From UBA4742 sp963773335 (lineage in GTDB: Bacteria > Actinomycetota > Acidimicrobiia > Acidimicrobiales > Acidimicrobilacustridaceae): 64,000 bases of DNA. The stretch covers positions 62,001 to 126,000 of the forward strand of contig CAVZAT010000007.1 of NCBI GenBank assembly GCA_963773335.1. Reading direction: 5' to 3'. This document shows, in pieces, positions 9,431 through 18,063 of the stretch. Under the pieces are notes generated by a model. It had not been told where the DNA came from. It saw nothing but the letters and a program-made list of their open reading frames with translations, and ran no database searches. Made by a program: the position numbers and the translations under genes. Positions within the stretch are counted from its first letter, which is position 1. Each line of letters starts with the position of its first letter.

Positions 9431-10028
9431 GCCCAGCCCGTCCACATCCAATCGGGTCACATGAGAACCCGAGCGACCGGCCTATGCTTTCTCGATGAAC
9501 TCAGTCATTTGTGCTGTGTGACGGGTCATCGGATTGAGTCTTGGTCAACGAGACGACTCCGTCGTGGCATTGCAGCGGAGCCACCGAGGTTCATGAAACA
9601 CACCGGAATGATCGCGCAGGGACCTGTTACAGAACCATAACGGGCGGCCGGCGGGCCAACGGTGGGTTACCGCAAGGTAGCCAGCAGGTGGAGCGCGTCG
9701 AGCGGCACGTCAACCACGCTGAGTGTTCAAATGCAGCTTCTGAGGCGAAAGTTGCGCGAGCGCGGTCGAATCATTGCAGATCCATGTCGATTCGCACGCG
9801 GGCGTGATTATCTGGCCGTTGCTTTTGCTTGACATCGCGGCGCGCTGAGGGTCTGGTTATCCCCTGCGACGCGATCGGAGTGCGCGACGCAAATAGCGAA
9901 AGCAGCGTTCGGCCAGGGCGTCTGCTTTTGAAGGGCGATGGCAGTGGAGTTCGGCGCGCTTTTGATCGAATCGATCGCGCCGCTGGTGAGTGTCGAATGA
10001 CCGCGCCGCTGGCTGGGAGTGAAGAACA
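9431..10028. other. Long non-coding stretch before the surface gene cluster
   Basis: About 600 bases with lower GC than the neighbours and no convincing gene on either strand; short open frames here have unlike codon use and no homology I recognise. It contains a GNRA-capped hairpin at 9665-9682 and a TTGACA at 9829-9834 with a weak TTATCC-like match about 20 bases on. It probably holds the promoter and leader of the six-gene row starting at 10029. Confidence 0.5.
9665..9682 (+). promoter_or_regulatory. GCAA-tetraloop hairpin in the leader
   Basis: GGTTACC (9665-9671) and GGTAGCC (9676-9682) form a 7-base-pair stem with one G-T wobble around the tetraloop GCAA. A stable tetraloop 350 bases before the first gene suggests a structured RNA leader, but I cannot match it to a known riboswitch class. 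Confidence 0.35.
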
Positions 10029-12061
10029 ATGAGTGGACATGTCGAGATCCGACGCCCGGTAACCGATCCCGCGCCGGACGGCGGTGGTGGGGTCACGGCG
10101 ACGGGTTGCGTAACCGGGAACGGCCAAACCAGTGGCCATGGGTCACCCGTGGCCACCGGCCATGTGAACGGCAATGGCCGGGTGCCGTTCGAACTCGAGT
10201 CGTCGGGGGGCGACCCCGACGGGTCGGTGCTCGCGCCCGTGGTTTCGGTGATCATTCCGAGTCGCAACGAGCGCGACACCCTGCCGTTGTTGCTCGAGCG
10301 TCTCGCCGCCCTGGAGCTGGGTCAGCCGATCGAGGTGCTCGTGGTCGACGACAGCGACGATGGCACCGCCGCGGTCGCGGCGCCGGCGGCCTTGGCGGGC
10401 CAGCGGGCGGACCGCCAGTTCCGGATCGTGCACCGGCGGGGAACGGAGCGGCAAGGCGGGTTGTCGGGGGCGGTGGTGGACGGGATGCAGTCCACCACCG
10501 GTCGGTGGATCTGCATCATGGATGCCGATCTCCAGCACCCGCCGGAGGTGATCGGCGACTTGGTGGCCCAGGCCGTCGATGGCGGGTGCGACCTCGTTGT
10601 TGCGTCCCGCTACTGCGGCGGCGGGTCCAATGAGGGGCTCGGTGGAACGGGTCGTCGAATCGTCTCACGCGTGGCCACGGCGGCCGTCAGGGCGAGCGTC
10701 GGGGCGTCCGGCCTCTCCGACCCGATGAGCGGGTTCTTCCTGGTCAGGCGGGATCGCATCGAGGTCGACCGGCTTCAGCCGCGCGCGGCTTCAAGATCCT
10801 GCTCGAGATCGTGGGTCGTCACCCGGAGCTGCGGGTGGGCGAGGTCCCCTTCGAGTTCGCCCCCCGGGGCGGGGGTCGCAGCAAAGCGTCCGCTTCCCAG
10901 GTCGTGCACCTGGGCCGGCAGCTGGCTGCTCTGCGGCGAAGCGCCGGCGCCGGCCGGACCCCACTTTGCTGCTACGACATCCACGGGCTCGTCAACGTCG
11001 AGTCGGGTCGGGCGTTGCCCGAGCTCGAGAAGTTCGCGGTCAGGTCGCTGCCGCCCGGCCCGACGATCCGCGTCCACGTGGCGCGCCTCGGCGATGTGCC
11101 CCCCGGCGAGAACATCGACCTCACCGGAGATCACCCGACCGTCTCGTACCGCGAGCGCACGGGCTTCGGGGTCCGAGTCGAGATGAGGGGCGGGGACATC
11201 CAGGTGACGGTGAGCCCGTCGGTGGCGCGGTCACCCCACGTCCTCTACACGAACGTGGTCGAGCCCCTGCTGCGCTGGCACCTCGTCGGCTCCGGGTACG
11301 CGCTCGTGCACGCGGCGTGTGTGGCGGACCGGAACCACGCGTTCCTGGTGACGGCGCGAACCGACACGGGCAAGACGACCACGATGCTCAAGGTGCTCGA
11401 TCGGGCGCCGTTCGCCTTCCTCTCCGACGACCTGGTCGTCGTGCACCACGACGGAACGCTGCTCAGCTATCCGAAACCGCTGACGATCAGCGCCCACACC
11501 GTGCATGCGCTCAAGGAGACCGACCTCACGCGGTGGAGCGGATGACGCTGGTCCCGCAGAGTCGCGTGCACAGCCGTGAGGGGCGCCAGCTCGCCTTCTC
11601 TGCTGACTCGATATCGCCTGCCCGTCGCCAGCATCAGTGCCCTGATCCAACGTCTGGTACCGCCACCCAAGTACCACGTCGAACGTCTGGTGCGGGGCGT
11701 GCGTAGCGGCCGGTCGGCCCGCATACGGGGGATGTTCGTGATCCAGCGCGGGGGGACCGGCTCGCGGCCCGTGGCGGCTCGGGAGGCGCTCGAGATGCTG
11801 CTGGCCAACTGCGAGGATGCCTTCGGATTTCCGCCCTACGAGACGCTCGAGCGGATGCTGCTGGCGGTCAGCCCAGATGACCTGCGTTCAGCTGAACGGG
11901 CCATCATCGCCTCGGCTCTGGCGGGTGTGTCGACCGAGGTCGTGAGAAGCGAGACGCTCGACTGGGCCGACCGCATCACCGAACGGATCATCGAACGGGA
12001 GCCCACGGCGATGCCGTTCGCCGCCACCGGTGGGGAAGGGCGCGTTCGGGGAACCCTCTGA
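10029..12061 (+). CDS. Family 2 glycosyltransferase fused to an HprK-like ATP-binding domain (frameshifted)
   Basis: The N-terminal part (to about 10.9 kb) resembles polyprenyl-phosphate mannosyltransferases: VIIPSRNE, VVDDSDDGT, IMDADLQHPPE and DPMSGFF. The C-terminal part resembles the HPr kinase/PEPCK-type P-loop: ARTDTGKTT as Walker A near 11360, FLSDDLVVVHHDG, then PKPLTISAHTVHALK and PPPKYHVERLV. The frame changes near 10785 (one base missing), near 11536 (one missing) and near 11599 (one extra); with these repaired a single protein of about 677 residues results. ATG 10029 follows a GGAGTGAAG Shine-Dalgarno-like run. The stop overlaps the next start as TGATG. A kinase activity is inferred from the fold only. 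Confidence 0.75.
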
Positions 12062-14127
12062 TGCTGGGTGCGATCCCGCTGCCACAACGGGCGCGACTCG
12101 GCCGCCTCGCGAAGTTCGGAATCGTCGGGGTATCCGGGATCGGCGTGAACCTGGTCGTGCAGGCGGCCCTGATCGAGCTGCTCGGCATCAACTACGTCGT
12201 GGCCGCCATCCTGTCGACCCAGGTCTCGTCGACCTGGAACTTCCTGGGGGCCGAGCACTGGGTCTTCGAACCGAGCTCCGGGGGGAACTCGAGGCTCGGG
12301 CGCTACCTGGCGTTCATGGCCATGAGCAACAGCGCACTGCTGCTGCGAGTGCCCTTCATGTGGGTGCTGACCTCTGTGCTCGGCATCTTCTACACCCTGT
12401 CGAACCTGGCGTCGCTCGCCATGCTGACCCTGGCCCGCTTCCTGCTCTCGGACGGCTTGATCTGGCGGACCTCGGGGACGTCTCCCGTCGCCGCCAGCCC
12501 CGTCCATGCCAGCGACCAAGCCCATGTGGCCGTCGCCCCGCCCCCGTTGAGGCCCTACGAGCCCCAACACCTGGATCCCCACGACGTGGTCGAGTCCGAC
12601 GCCGGCCCGGCCATGCCTGGCGGTCGGAGGCGCAGCCGGGCGTTCACCCACCCCGAGCGCTGGCTGCTCGCAGGCTGTGTTGTCGCGGGGACCTTGCTGC
12701 GGGTGTGGCAGTTGACCGGCGTCGGGCTGAACAGCGACGAGGCCGTCTACGCGGGCCAGGCGGCCGCCATCGCCGGCGACCGTGCCCTCATCCCCTTCTT
12801 CCCCGTCATCCGGGCCCACCCCCTGCTCTTCCAGGGACTGCTGTCGGTGGCCTACCACTTCGGCACCAGTCCGCTCATCGGGCGCCTCGCGTCGGTGGCG
12901 TTCGGTGTGGGCACGATCGTGCTCGCCTATCTGGTGACGAAGCTCCTCTACGGGACACGGGCCGCTCTGCTGGCCGCGCTGATCGTCGCCCTGATGCCCT
13001 ACCAGATCGTGGTCGACCGCCAGATCCTGCTCGACGCACCCACCGCCTTCTTCGTCATGGTCTCGCTCTACCTACTCGTCCGATACGCCCTCGACCAGCG
13101 TCCCGGGTGGCTCGTCGCCGCCGCCGGCGCGGTGGGTGTGGCCGTGCTGTCCAAGGAGACGGCGGTGGTGCTGCTGGCGTCCTCGGCGGTGTTCGTCGCC
13201 CTCAGTCCTGAGATCCGCATCCGCCTTCGCCACGCGTTGGCGGCGCTGGCCGTCTTCGCCGCAGTCGTGGTCGTGTGGCCATTGATCATCGTGTTGTCGG
13301 GGAGGAGTGAGACGGGCACGAGCTATCTCTCGTGGCAGCTGTTCCGGCGGCCGAATCACTCCATCGGCTTCTACGCCACGACCCTCCCGTGGTACATCGG
13401 ACCACTCGTGCTCCTCCTGGCCGGAGTGGCGCTGCTGGTGCGCTGGCGCACCGATGGGTGGAGCTGGCGGGAATGGCTCCTGCTGTCCTGGTCGGCCGTG
13501 CCCTTCATCTTCTTCCAGCTCTGGCCGGTGAAGGGGTTCCAGTACCTGCTCGGTGCGGCCCTGCCGGTCGCGCTGCTGGCCGGGGCAGGCCTGTCCGACG
13601 TCATCGGTTGGCTCGCCGCGGATCAGCGGTGGTCGACGAGACGGGTGGGTGCCCGGCTGGGCGTCGTCGCGGTCGGGGTGGTCGCCCTCTCGCTGTGCCT
13701 GCCCGCGATAGCCGACATACAGAGCCTGCCCACCACCACCATGCTGGCCGGCACGGGCGGCGTGCCCGGTGGACGCGAGGCTGGCACCTGGATCGGTCGG
13801 AACGCTCCCGGCGGTGCCGAGGTGGTGACGATCGGTCCGTCGATGGCCAACCTGATCGAGTTCTACGGGCACCGCCGGGCCTACGGGCTGTCGGTGAGCC
13901 CCAACGCCCGTAACCGCAATCCCAGCTACGTCCCGTTGCGCAACCCCGACCTCGCCCTCCGCTCCGGCCAGGTGCAGTACATCGTCTGGGACGCCTATTC
14001 GGGCTCGAGGACCTCGTTCTTCGACAACCGCCTCAGCACCTACGTGCAGCGGTACCACGGCCACGTCGTGTTCACCTATGACGTCGGCGGCCAGTCCCGG
14101 GTGAAGGTCTTCGAGGTGGGGCCATGA
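12061..14127 (+). CDS. GtrA-like domain fused to a GT39/ArnT-type membrane glycosyltransferase
   Basis: 688 residues. Residues 1-135 look like GtrA (four membrane helices; FGIVGVSGIGVNLVVQ at the start), a family tied to moving polyprenyl-linked sugars. A proline/alanine-rich linker follows, and from about residue 200 a multi-spanning glycosyltransferase of the protein O-mannosyl/ArnT superfamily, with the acidic loop GLNSDEAVYAG near the first large extracytoplasmic loop. The fusion suggests that one polypeptide both handles and uses a lipid-linked sugar, perhaps the product of the upstream transferase. It starts inside the stop of the preceding gene and overlaps the next gene by ATGA. Confidence 0.75.
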   Translation: MLGAIPLPQRARLGRLAKFGIVGVSGIGVNLVVQAALIELLGINYVVAAILSTQVSSTWNFLGAEHWVFEPSSGGNSRLGRYLAFMAMSNSALLLRVPFMWVLTSVLGIFYTLSNLASLAMLTLARFLLSDGLIWRTSGTSPVAASPVHASDQAHVAVAPPPLRPYEPQHLDPHDVVESDAGPAMPGGRRRSRAFTHPERWLLAGCVVAGTLLRVWQLTGVGLNSDEAVYAGQAAAIAGDRALIPFFPVIRAHPLLFQGLLSVAYHFGTSPLIGRLASVAFGVGTIVLAYLVTKLLYGTRAALLAALIVALMPYQIVVDRQILLDAPTAFFVMVSLYLLVRYALDQRPGWLVAAAGAVGVAVLSKETAVVLLASSAVFVALSPEIRIRLRHALAALAVFAAVVVVWPLIIVLSGRSETGTSYLSWQLFRRPNHSIGFYATTLPWYIGPLVLLLAGVALLVRWRTDGWSWREWLLLSWSAVPFIFFQLWPVKGFQYLLGAALPVALLAGAGLSDVIGWLAADQRWSTRRVGARLGVVAVGVVALSLCLPAIADIQSLPTTTMLAGTGGVPGGREAGTWIGRNAPGGAEVVTIGPSMANLIEFYGHRRAYGLSVSPNARNRNPSYVPLRNPDLALRSGQVQYIVWDAYSGSRTSFFDNRLSTYVQRYHGHVVFTYDVGGQSRVKVFEVGP

Positions 14128-15479
14128 GGCGCGCCGCCGTCCTGGTCTGCGTGGTGGTGGTGCTGACGGTGATGAGCACCCCGGCCGTCGCGGCAGCGAC
14201 GAGCGGCACCGCACCGGATCGGGCCGTCACCGCCACGCCGATCAAGCACTTCGTCTACCTGATGCAGGAGGGCCACAGCTTCGACGAGTATTTCGGCACC
14301 TATCCCGGGGCCGACGCCATCCCCCCCGGGGTGTGCGAACCGTTGGACGCGCGAGACCCGGGCCAGGGTTGCCTCGAGCCGGCGGATCGAGGAGATCACC
14401 CGCCGCTGGCGATCCCCCACGGGCCTGACGTGGAGCGGGCCCAGATCGACGGCGGGCGTATGGACGGCTTCGCCTCGGTCTTCGGGGACAGCGCCGCGGC
14501 CCGCTCAGCCATGTCCCATTACGACCAGCGGCAACTGCCCTGGTACTGGAACCTCGCCCACCGCTACGTCCTGTTCGACCGGTTCTTCTCGTCGACGGTC
14601 GGGTCCCCGGTGGCTGACCGCCTGTACTGGATGTCCGGTACGGGGGGGTCCCCCGCCCTGGCCCAACGCCCGGCCCGGGCCAGCCTGGGCGACGACATCC
14701 CCACGGTGTTCGATCGCCTCGAGGCGGCCGGCATCTCGTGGAAGGTCTACGTGCAGGGCTACACCGAGCTCGGCGGGGCCGCCGCGGTCGACGGCACCAC
14801 GCCGGCGGCCACCAGCCTGGCCGAACGGGTGCCGTTGCTGGAGATGCCCCGGTTCCGAAACGACCCGGCCCTGACGAGTCGGATCGTGGACCTCTCGGAG
14901 TACTATCAGGACCTCCAGCAGGGCACGCTGCCGTCGGTCGCCTACGTGGTGTCGTCGGGTGCGAGCAGCGAGCTGCCGCCGGCGGATCCGAATGCTGGAC
15001 AGACCTTCGTACGTGGCCTGGTCAACGAGCTGATGCGCAGCTCGGCCTGGGACTCCTCGGCCTTCCTGGTCAGCTTCGATGACTCCGGCGGCGCGTACGA
15101 CCACGTCGCGCCGCCGACCGCCAGTGCCGATGGTGTCCCCTTCGGGCCCCGCGTGCCGGCGTTGCTCGTGAGCCCCTACGCCCGCAGCGGCCAGATCGAC
15201 CACACCCTCCTGGACGCCACGTCTGGACTCGCGTTCATCCGTCAGAACTGGGGCATCGACCCGCTGGCCGCCCACGATCGGGCCGCGTCGAGCTTCGCGA
15301 ACGCGCTCGACCCGTCCAGTGCACCCCGTCCGCCCACCTTCGTGCCCGCGGTGGACGTGGTGGCCACCAAACCGACGTCGACGCGTTCGCTCTATCCCCT
15401 CTACGGGCTGGCGCTGCTCATCCCACTGGCCATCGCCGGCGCCACGGCGTGGCGGTCACGTCGGGGTCGACCGTCATGA
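14124..15479 (+). CDS. Secreted phospholipase C-like phosphoesterase, membrane-anchored
   Basis: 451 residues. An N-terminal signal peptide (hydrophobic run, then PAVAAAT) is followed by the phosphoesterase family pattern QEGHSFDEYFGTYPG, where relatives usually have QENHSFD; the Asn-to-Gly change is odd. FDDSGGAYDHVAPP near residue 313 is the second conserved metal-site segment. A C-terminal membrane helix followed by RSRRGR would tether it outside the cell. The family covers phospholipase C and acid phosphatases; the substrate is unknown. ATGA overlaps join it to both neighbours. Confidence 0.8.
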   Translation: MRRAAVLVCVVVVLTVMSTPAVAAATSGTAPDRAVTATPIKHFVYLMQEGHSFDEYFGTYPGADAIPPGVCEPLDARDPGQGCLEPADRGDHPPLAIPHGPDVERAQIDGGRMDGFASVFGDSAAARSAMSHYDQRQLPWYWNLAHRYVLFDRFFSSTVGSPVADRLYWMSGTGGSPALAQRPARASLGDDIPTVFDRLEAAGISWKVYVQGYTELGGAAAVDGTTPAATSLAERVPLLEMPRFRNDPALTSRIVDLSEYYQDLQQGTLPSVAYVVSSGASSELPPADPNAGQTFVRGLVNELMRSSAWDSSAFLVSFDDSGGAYDHVAPPTASADGVPFGPRVPALLVSPYARSGQIDHTLLDATSGLAFIRQNWGIDPLAAHDRAASSFANALDPSSAPRPPTFVPAVDVVATKPTSTRSLYPLYGLALLIPLAIAGATAWRSRRGRPS

Positions 15480-16816
15480 CGGGCATCGCCCGCCGGGTGA
15501 CGGTCGGGTTGGTGGCTGTGCTCGTCACGGTCCTTGCCATGGGGTTCGTCCCGGTGGGCGCGGCCTCGCCCTCGCCTTGGCCCCCGACCTCGCCGTACCG
15601 ATGGGTGAACCTGACCACCCGGCCGGCCCTGCCCAACGCCACCTTCACCCTCGACGGTGTGGCTTACACCACCGGCCCCGACGGGACGGTCGTCATCCCC
15701 ACGTCGACGTTGACGGGACTCGAGCAGCGCCTGAGCTTCGTGTCGGTGGTCGACGCGCCGCTCACCCACGCGATCTTCTCGCACTTCGAGGCCCAGCCCG
15801 AGATCGCGTACTCACGCACGGTCGTCGCCGCGTTCGACATGTCGCGCTTCCTCCACATCAGGACCCTCCCCGCGCTGCCCCGGGCCACGTTCCTGCTCGA
15901 CGGCACCTCCTACACGACAGGGGCGGACGGGACCGTCACGGTCGCGACCGACCGCCTGTCCGATCTCGACCACCGCCTCAAGTTCGACACGCTGGTCACC
16001 GACTCCGGCACGCGGGCCCGCTTCCTCCGGTTCTCGAACCCACCCCAGCACGGGTACTGGCGCGATGCCATCGCGGTGTTCGACCTGTCACGGGCCGTGC
16101 AGTTCAGCTTCGCCAAACCCGACGGCTCTGCGCTGCCACCCGGTCGCGTGTCCTCGATGACGATTCGCAGCTCGACGGGAGTGGATCGGACCATTTCGGA
16201 TTCGGCGCTCCGCAACCCGGTGATGCTCCCGGCGCTCCACGTGACCTCGACCAACGAGACGCGCGACCAGCAGATGATCCGCTACACCGTGCAGGAGGTG
16301 CGGGTGGACGGCTCGAACACGGTCGTCCCCTCCCAGCAGGCCTTCTTCCCGGCGAACACGACCGCAGCGGCTGTGGGAACCAGGATCTACTCGCTCGACG
16401 TCACCGTCGACGACGCCATCTTCGGCTTCAGTGCCGGCTCGAGCGTGCTGTTGCGCAAGCCCGACGGGAGCGAGTCGCGCTATCACCTGGCCGACGGGAA
16501 GGTCACGATCCCGGGCCTCGCTCCGGGGCAATACCAGATGCGGATCCAAGGGGCGGGCTTCGACGGCTGGCGGCCGATCGTGGTCTCGCGCGACCAGGTC
16601 ATCGCCGTGTCGCCGATCAGCGGCATCGACATAGCCGCAGTCGGCGCCATCGCCCTCCTCCTGCTGTTCGGACTCTTCTTCGTCGGAGCTCGTCGACGTG
16701 CCAGGCGGCGGTCGACGTTGCCCGAACCCAACCACACCGGCACGGGTGACCCCTGGTCACGCCCGCCGGCCGCGGGTGCTCCTGCACCCGTTCGAGCGTC
16801 GGAGCCGACCGGTTGA
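15476..16816 (+). CDS. Secreted beta-rich protein with C-terminal membrane anchor, unknown function
   Basis: About 446 residues from ATG 15476, chosen because it overlaps the previous stop as ATGA; an upstream in-frame ATG at 15449 is less likely. A signal peptide is followed by two similar segments in which LPNATFTLDG/VAYTTGPDG and LPRATFLLDG/TSYTTGADG repeat, implying duplicated Ig-like or carboxypeptidase-regulatory-like folds. GLAPGQYQMRI later in the protein is also typical of such folds. A membrane helix near residue 395 and a basic cytoplasmic tail end it. No enzymatic motif is seen; a scaffold or binding role is a guess. Confidence 0.65.
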   Translation: MTGIARRVTVGLVAVLVTVLAMGFVPVGAASPSPWPPTSPYRWVNLTTRPALPNATFTLDGVAYTTGPDGTVVIPTSTLTGLEQRLSFVSVVDAPLTHAIFSHFEAQPEIAYSRTVVAAFDMSRFLHIRTLPALPRATFLLDGTSYTTGADGTVTVATDRLSDLDHRLKFDTLVTDSGTRARFLRFSNPPQHGYWRDAIAVFDLSRAVQFSFAKPDGSALPPGRVSSMTIRSSTGVDRTISDSALRNPVMLPALHVTSTNETRDQQMIRYTVQEVRVDGSNTVVPSQQAFFPANTTAAAVGTRIYSLDVTVDDAIFGFSAGSSVLLRKPDGSESRYHLADGKVTIPGLAPGQYQMRIQGAGFDGWRPIVVSRDQVIAVSPISGIDIAAVGAIALLLLFGLFFVGARRRARRRSTLPEPNHTGTGDPWSRPPAAGAPAPVRASEPTG

Positions 16817-18063
16817 GCGCCTGTCGTGTGCTCCCGGGAGGGCAGCTGCGCCGGGCATTCGGCGCGGCCACCCTCTCGGTCGTCGTCGTGCTCGTTTGTT
16901 TCGCCCGGACGAGCGATGCGGCGAACCGGCCGGCTTCGGCACCCTACCCCCCGGCGACCGCCGCGAGCATCGCGCCCACAACCGCGCCCGAGGTGGCCGC
17001 CACGAGAGCCCGGCCCCTCACCCTGGCGTACTTCTACATCTGGTTCGACCCGTCGTCGTGGAACCGGGCCAAACGTGACCAGCCGCTGATCGGGCGCTAC
17101 TCCAGCAGCGATCGCAATGTGATGGAGCAGCAGGTCCGCATGGCTCAGGCGGCGGGGATCGAGGGGTTCATCGTGAGCTGGAAGAGCACGCCCACGCTCG
17201 ACGCCCGCCTCTCGCTGCTCGCCGACGTGGCCCAGGAGCACGACTTCAAGTTGGTCGTCATCTATGAGGGCCTGGACTTCCATCGCCGGCCGATACCGGT
17301 CGGCCAGGTGGCGGCCGATCTCGACACCTTCATCCAACGATATGCGTCACGTTCCCCCTTCCAACTGTTCGCCAAGCCCCCGGTGATCCTGTCCGGGTCG
17401 TGGGCCTTCTCCAGGGACGCGATCGCGCAGCTGGGCCAGGCCAGGCGCAAAAGGATCCTGTTGCTGGCCTCGGAGCGGAACACGACCGGCATCGACCGGT
17501 TGAACGGCCTCATCGACGGGGACGCGTACTACTGGTCGTCGGTCAACCCCGCGACCTACCCGCACTACCAGGAGAAGCTCGACCAGTTGGGCGCCGCCGT
17601 GCACGCGGAGGGCGGACTCTGGGTCGCGCCGGCCGCGGCTGGCTTCGACGCCCGCCTGGTGGGCGGGTCCACCACGGTCGGGCGCGACAGCGGGCAGACG
17701 CTGCGCACCGAGTTCACCGCAGCCAGCCGGTCGAACCCCGACGCCATCGGCCTGATCAGCTGGAACGAGTTCAGCGAGAACTCCGAGATCGAGCCGAGTC
17801 GGAACTATGGCACGCAGTCGCTCGAGACCCTGGCGCCGCTGCTCGGAGGCGTACCGCCTTCGCTGGCGTCGGGCGGGCTCGACTCGAGTGAACCCGGATC
17901 TCGCGGCTCGGGCTGGGAGCAGGTAGCTGCCCTCGGCGTTCTGGTGCTCGTGACCGTGGCGGCGGCCGCGGCGATGATCCGGCGACACCGCCGTGGCACA
18001 CGAACCCCCACCACCAGCTGGGCCGTCGCCGAAGGTGGCTCGGGAGAATGGAGGCCGTTTTGA
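16813..18063 (+). CDS. GH99-like (endo-mannosidase-type) secreted protein
   Basis: 416 residues from TTG 16813, which overlaps the previous stop as TTGA; GTG 16826 is the alternative. An N-terminal hydrophobic signal is followed by LAYFYIWFDPSSWN, then GIEGFIVSWKS, and a C-terminal WNEFSENSEIEPS segment; this arrangement matches glycoside hydrolase family 99-like proteins, which act on alpha-mannosides in known members. A C-terminal membrane helix and RRHRRG tail suggest surface anchoring. Activity on mannan or N-glycan-like material is an inference from family only. Translationally coupled to both neighbours. Confidence 0.7.
   Translation: MSACRVLPGGQLRRAFGAATLSVVVVLVCFARTSDAANRPASAPYPPATAASIAPTTAPEVAATRARPLTLAYFYIWFDPSSWNRAKRDQPLIGRYSSSDRNVMEQQVRMAQAAGIEGFIVSWKSTPTLDARLSLLADVAQEHDFKLVVIYEGLDFHRRPIPVGQVAADLDTFIQRYASRSPFQLFAKPPVILSGSWAFSRDAIAQLGQARRKRILLLASERNTTGIDRLNGLIDGDAYYWSSVNPATYPHYQEKLDQLGAAVHAEGGLWVAPAAAGFDARLVGGSTTVGRDSGQTLRTEFTAASRSNPDAIGLISWNEFSENSEIEPSRNYGTQSLETLAPLLGGVPPSLASGGLDSSEPGSRGSGWEQVAALGVLVLVTVAAAAAMIRRHRRGTRTPTTSWAVAEGGSGEWRPF

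Noticed and set aside
9665..9682. c-di-GMP (GEMM-I) riboswitch
   Set aside because: Only the GGTTACC/GGTAGCC-like stem resembles it; the conserved GGGCAAACC and GCAAAGCC elements are not found nearby.
9541..9807. 88-codon forward open frame in the non-coding stretch
   Set aside because: Codon use and composition are unlike neighbouring genes, with no motif and no start signal.
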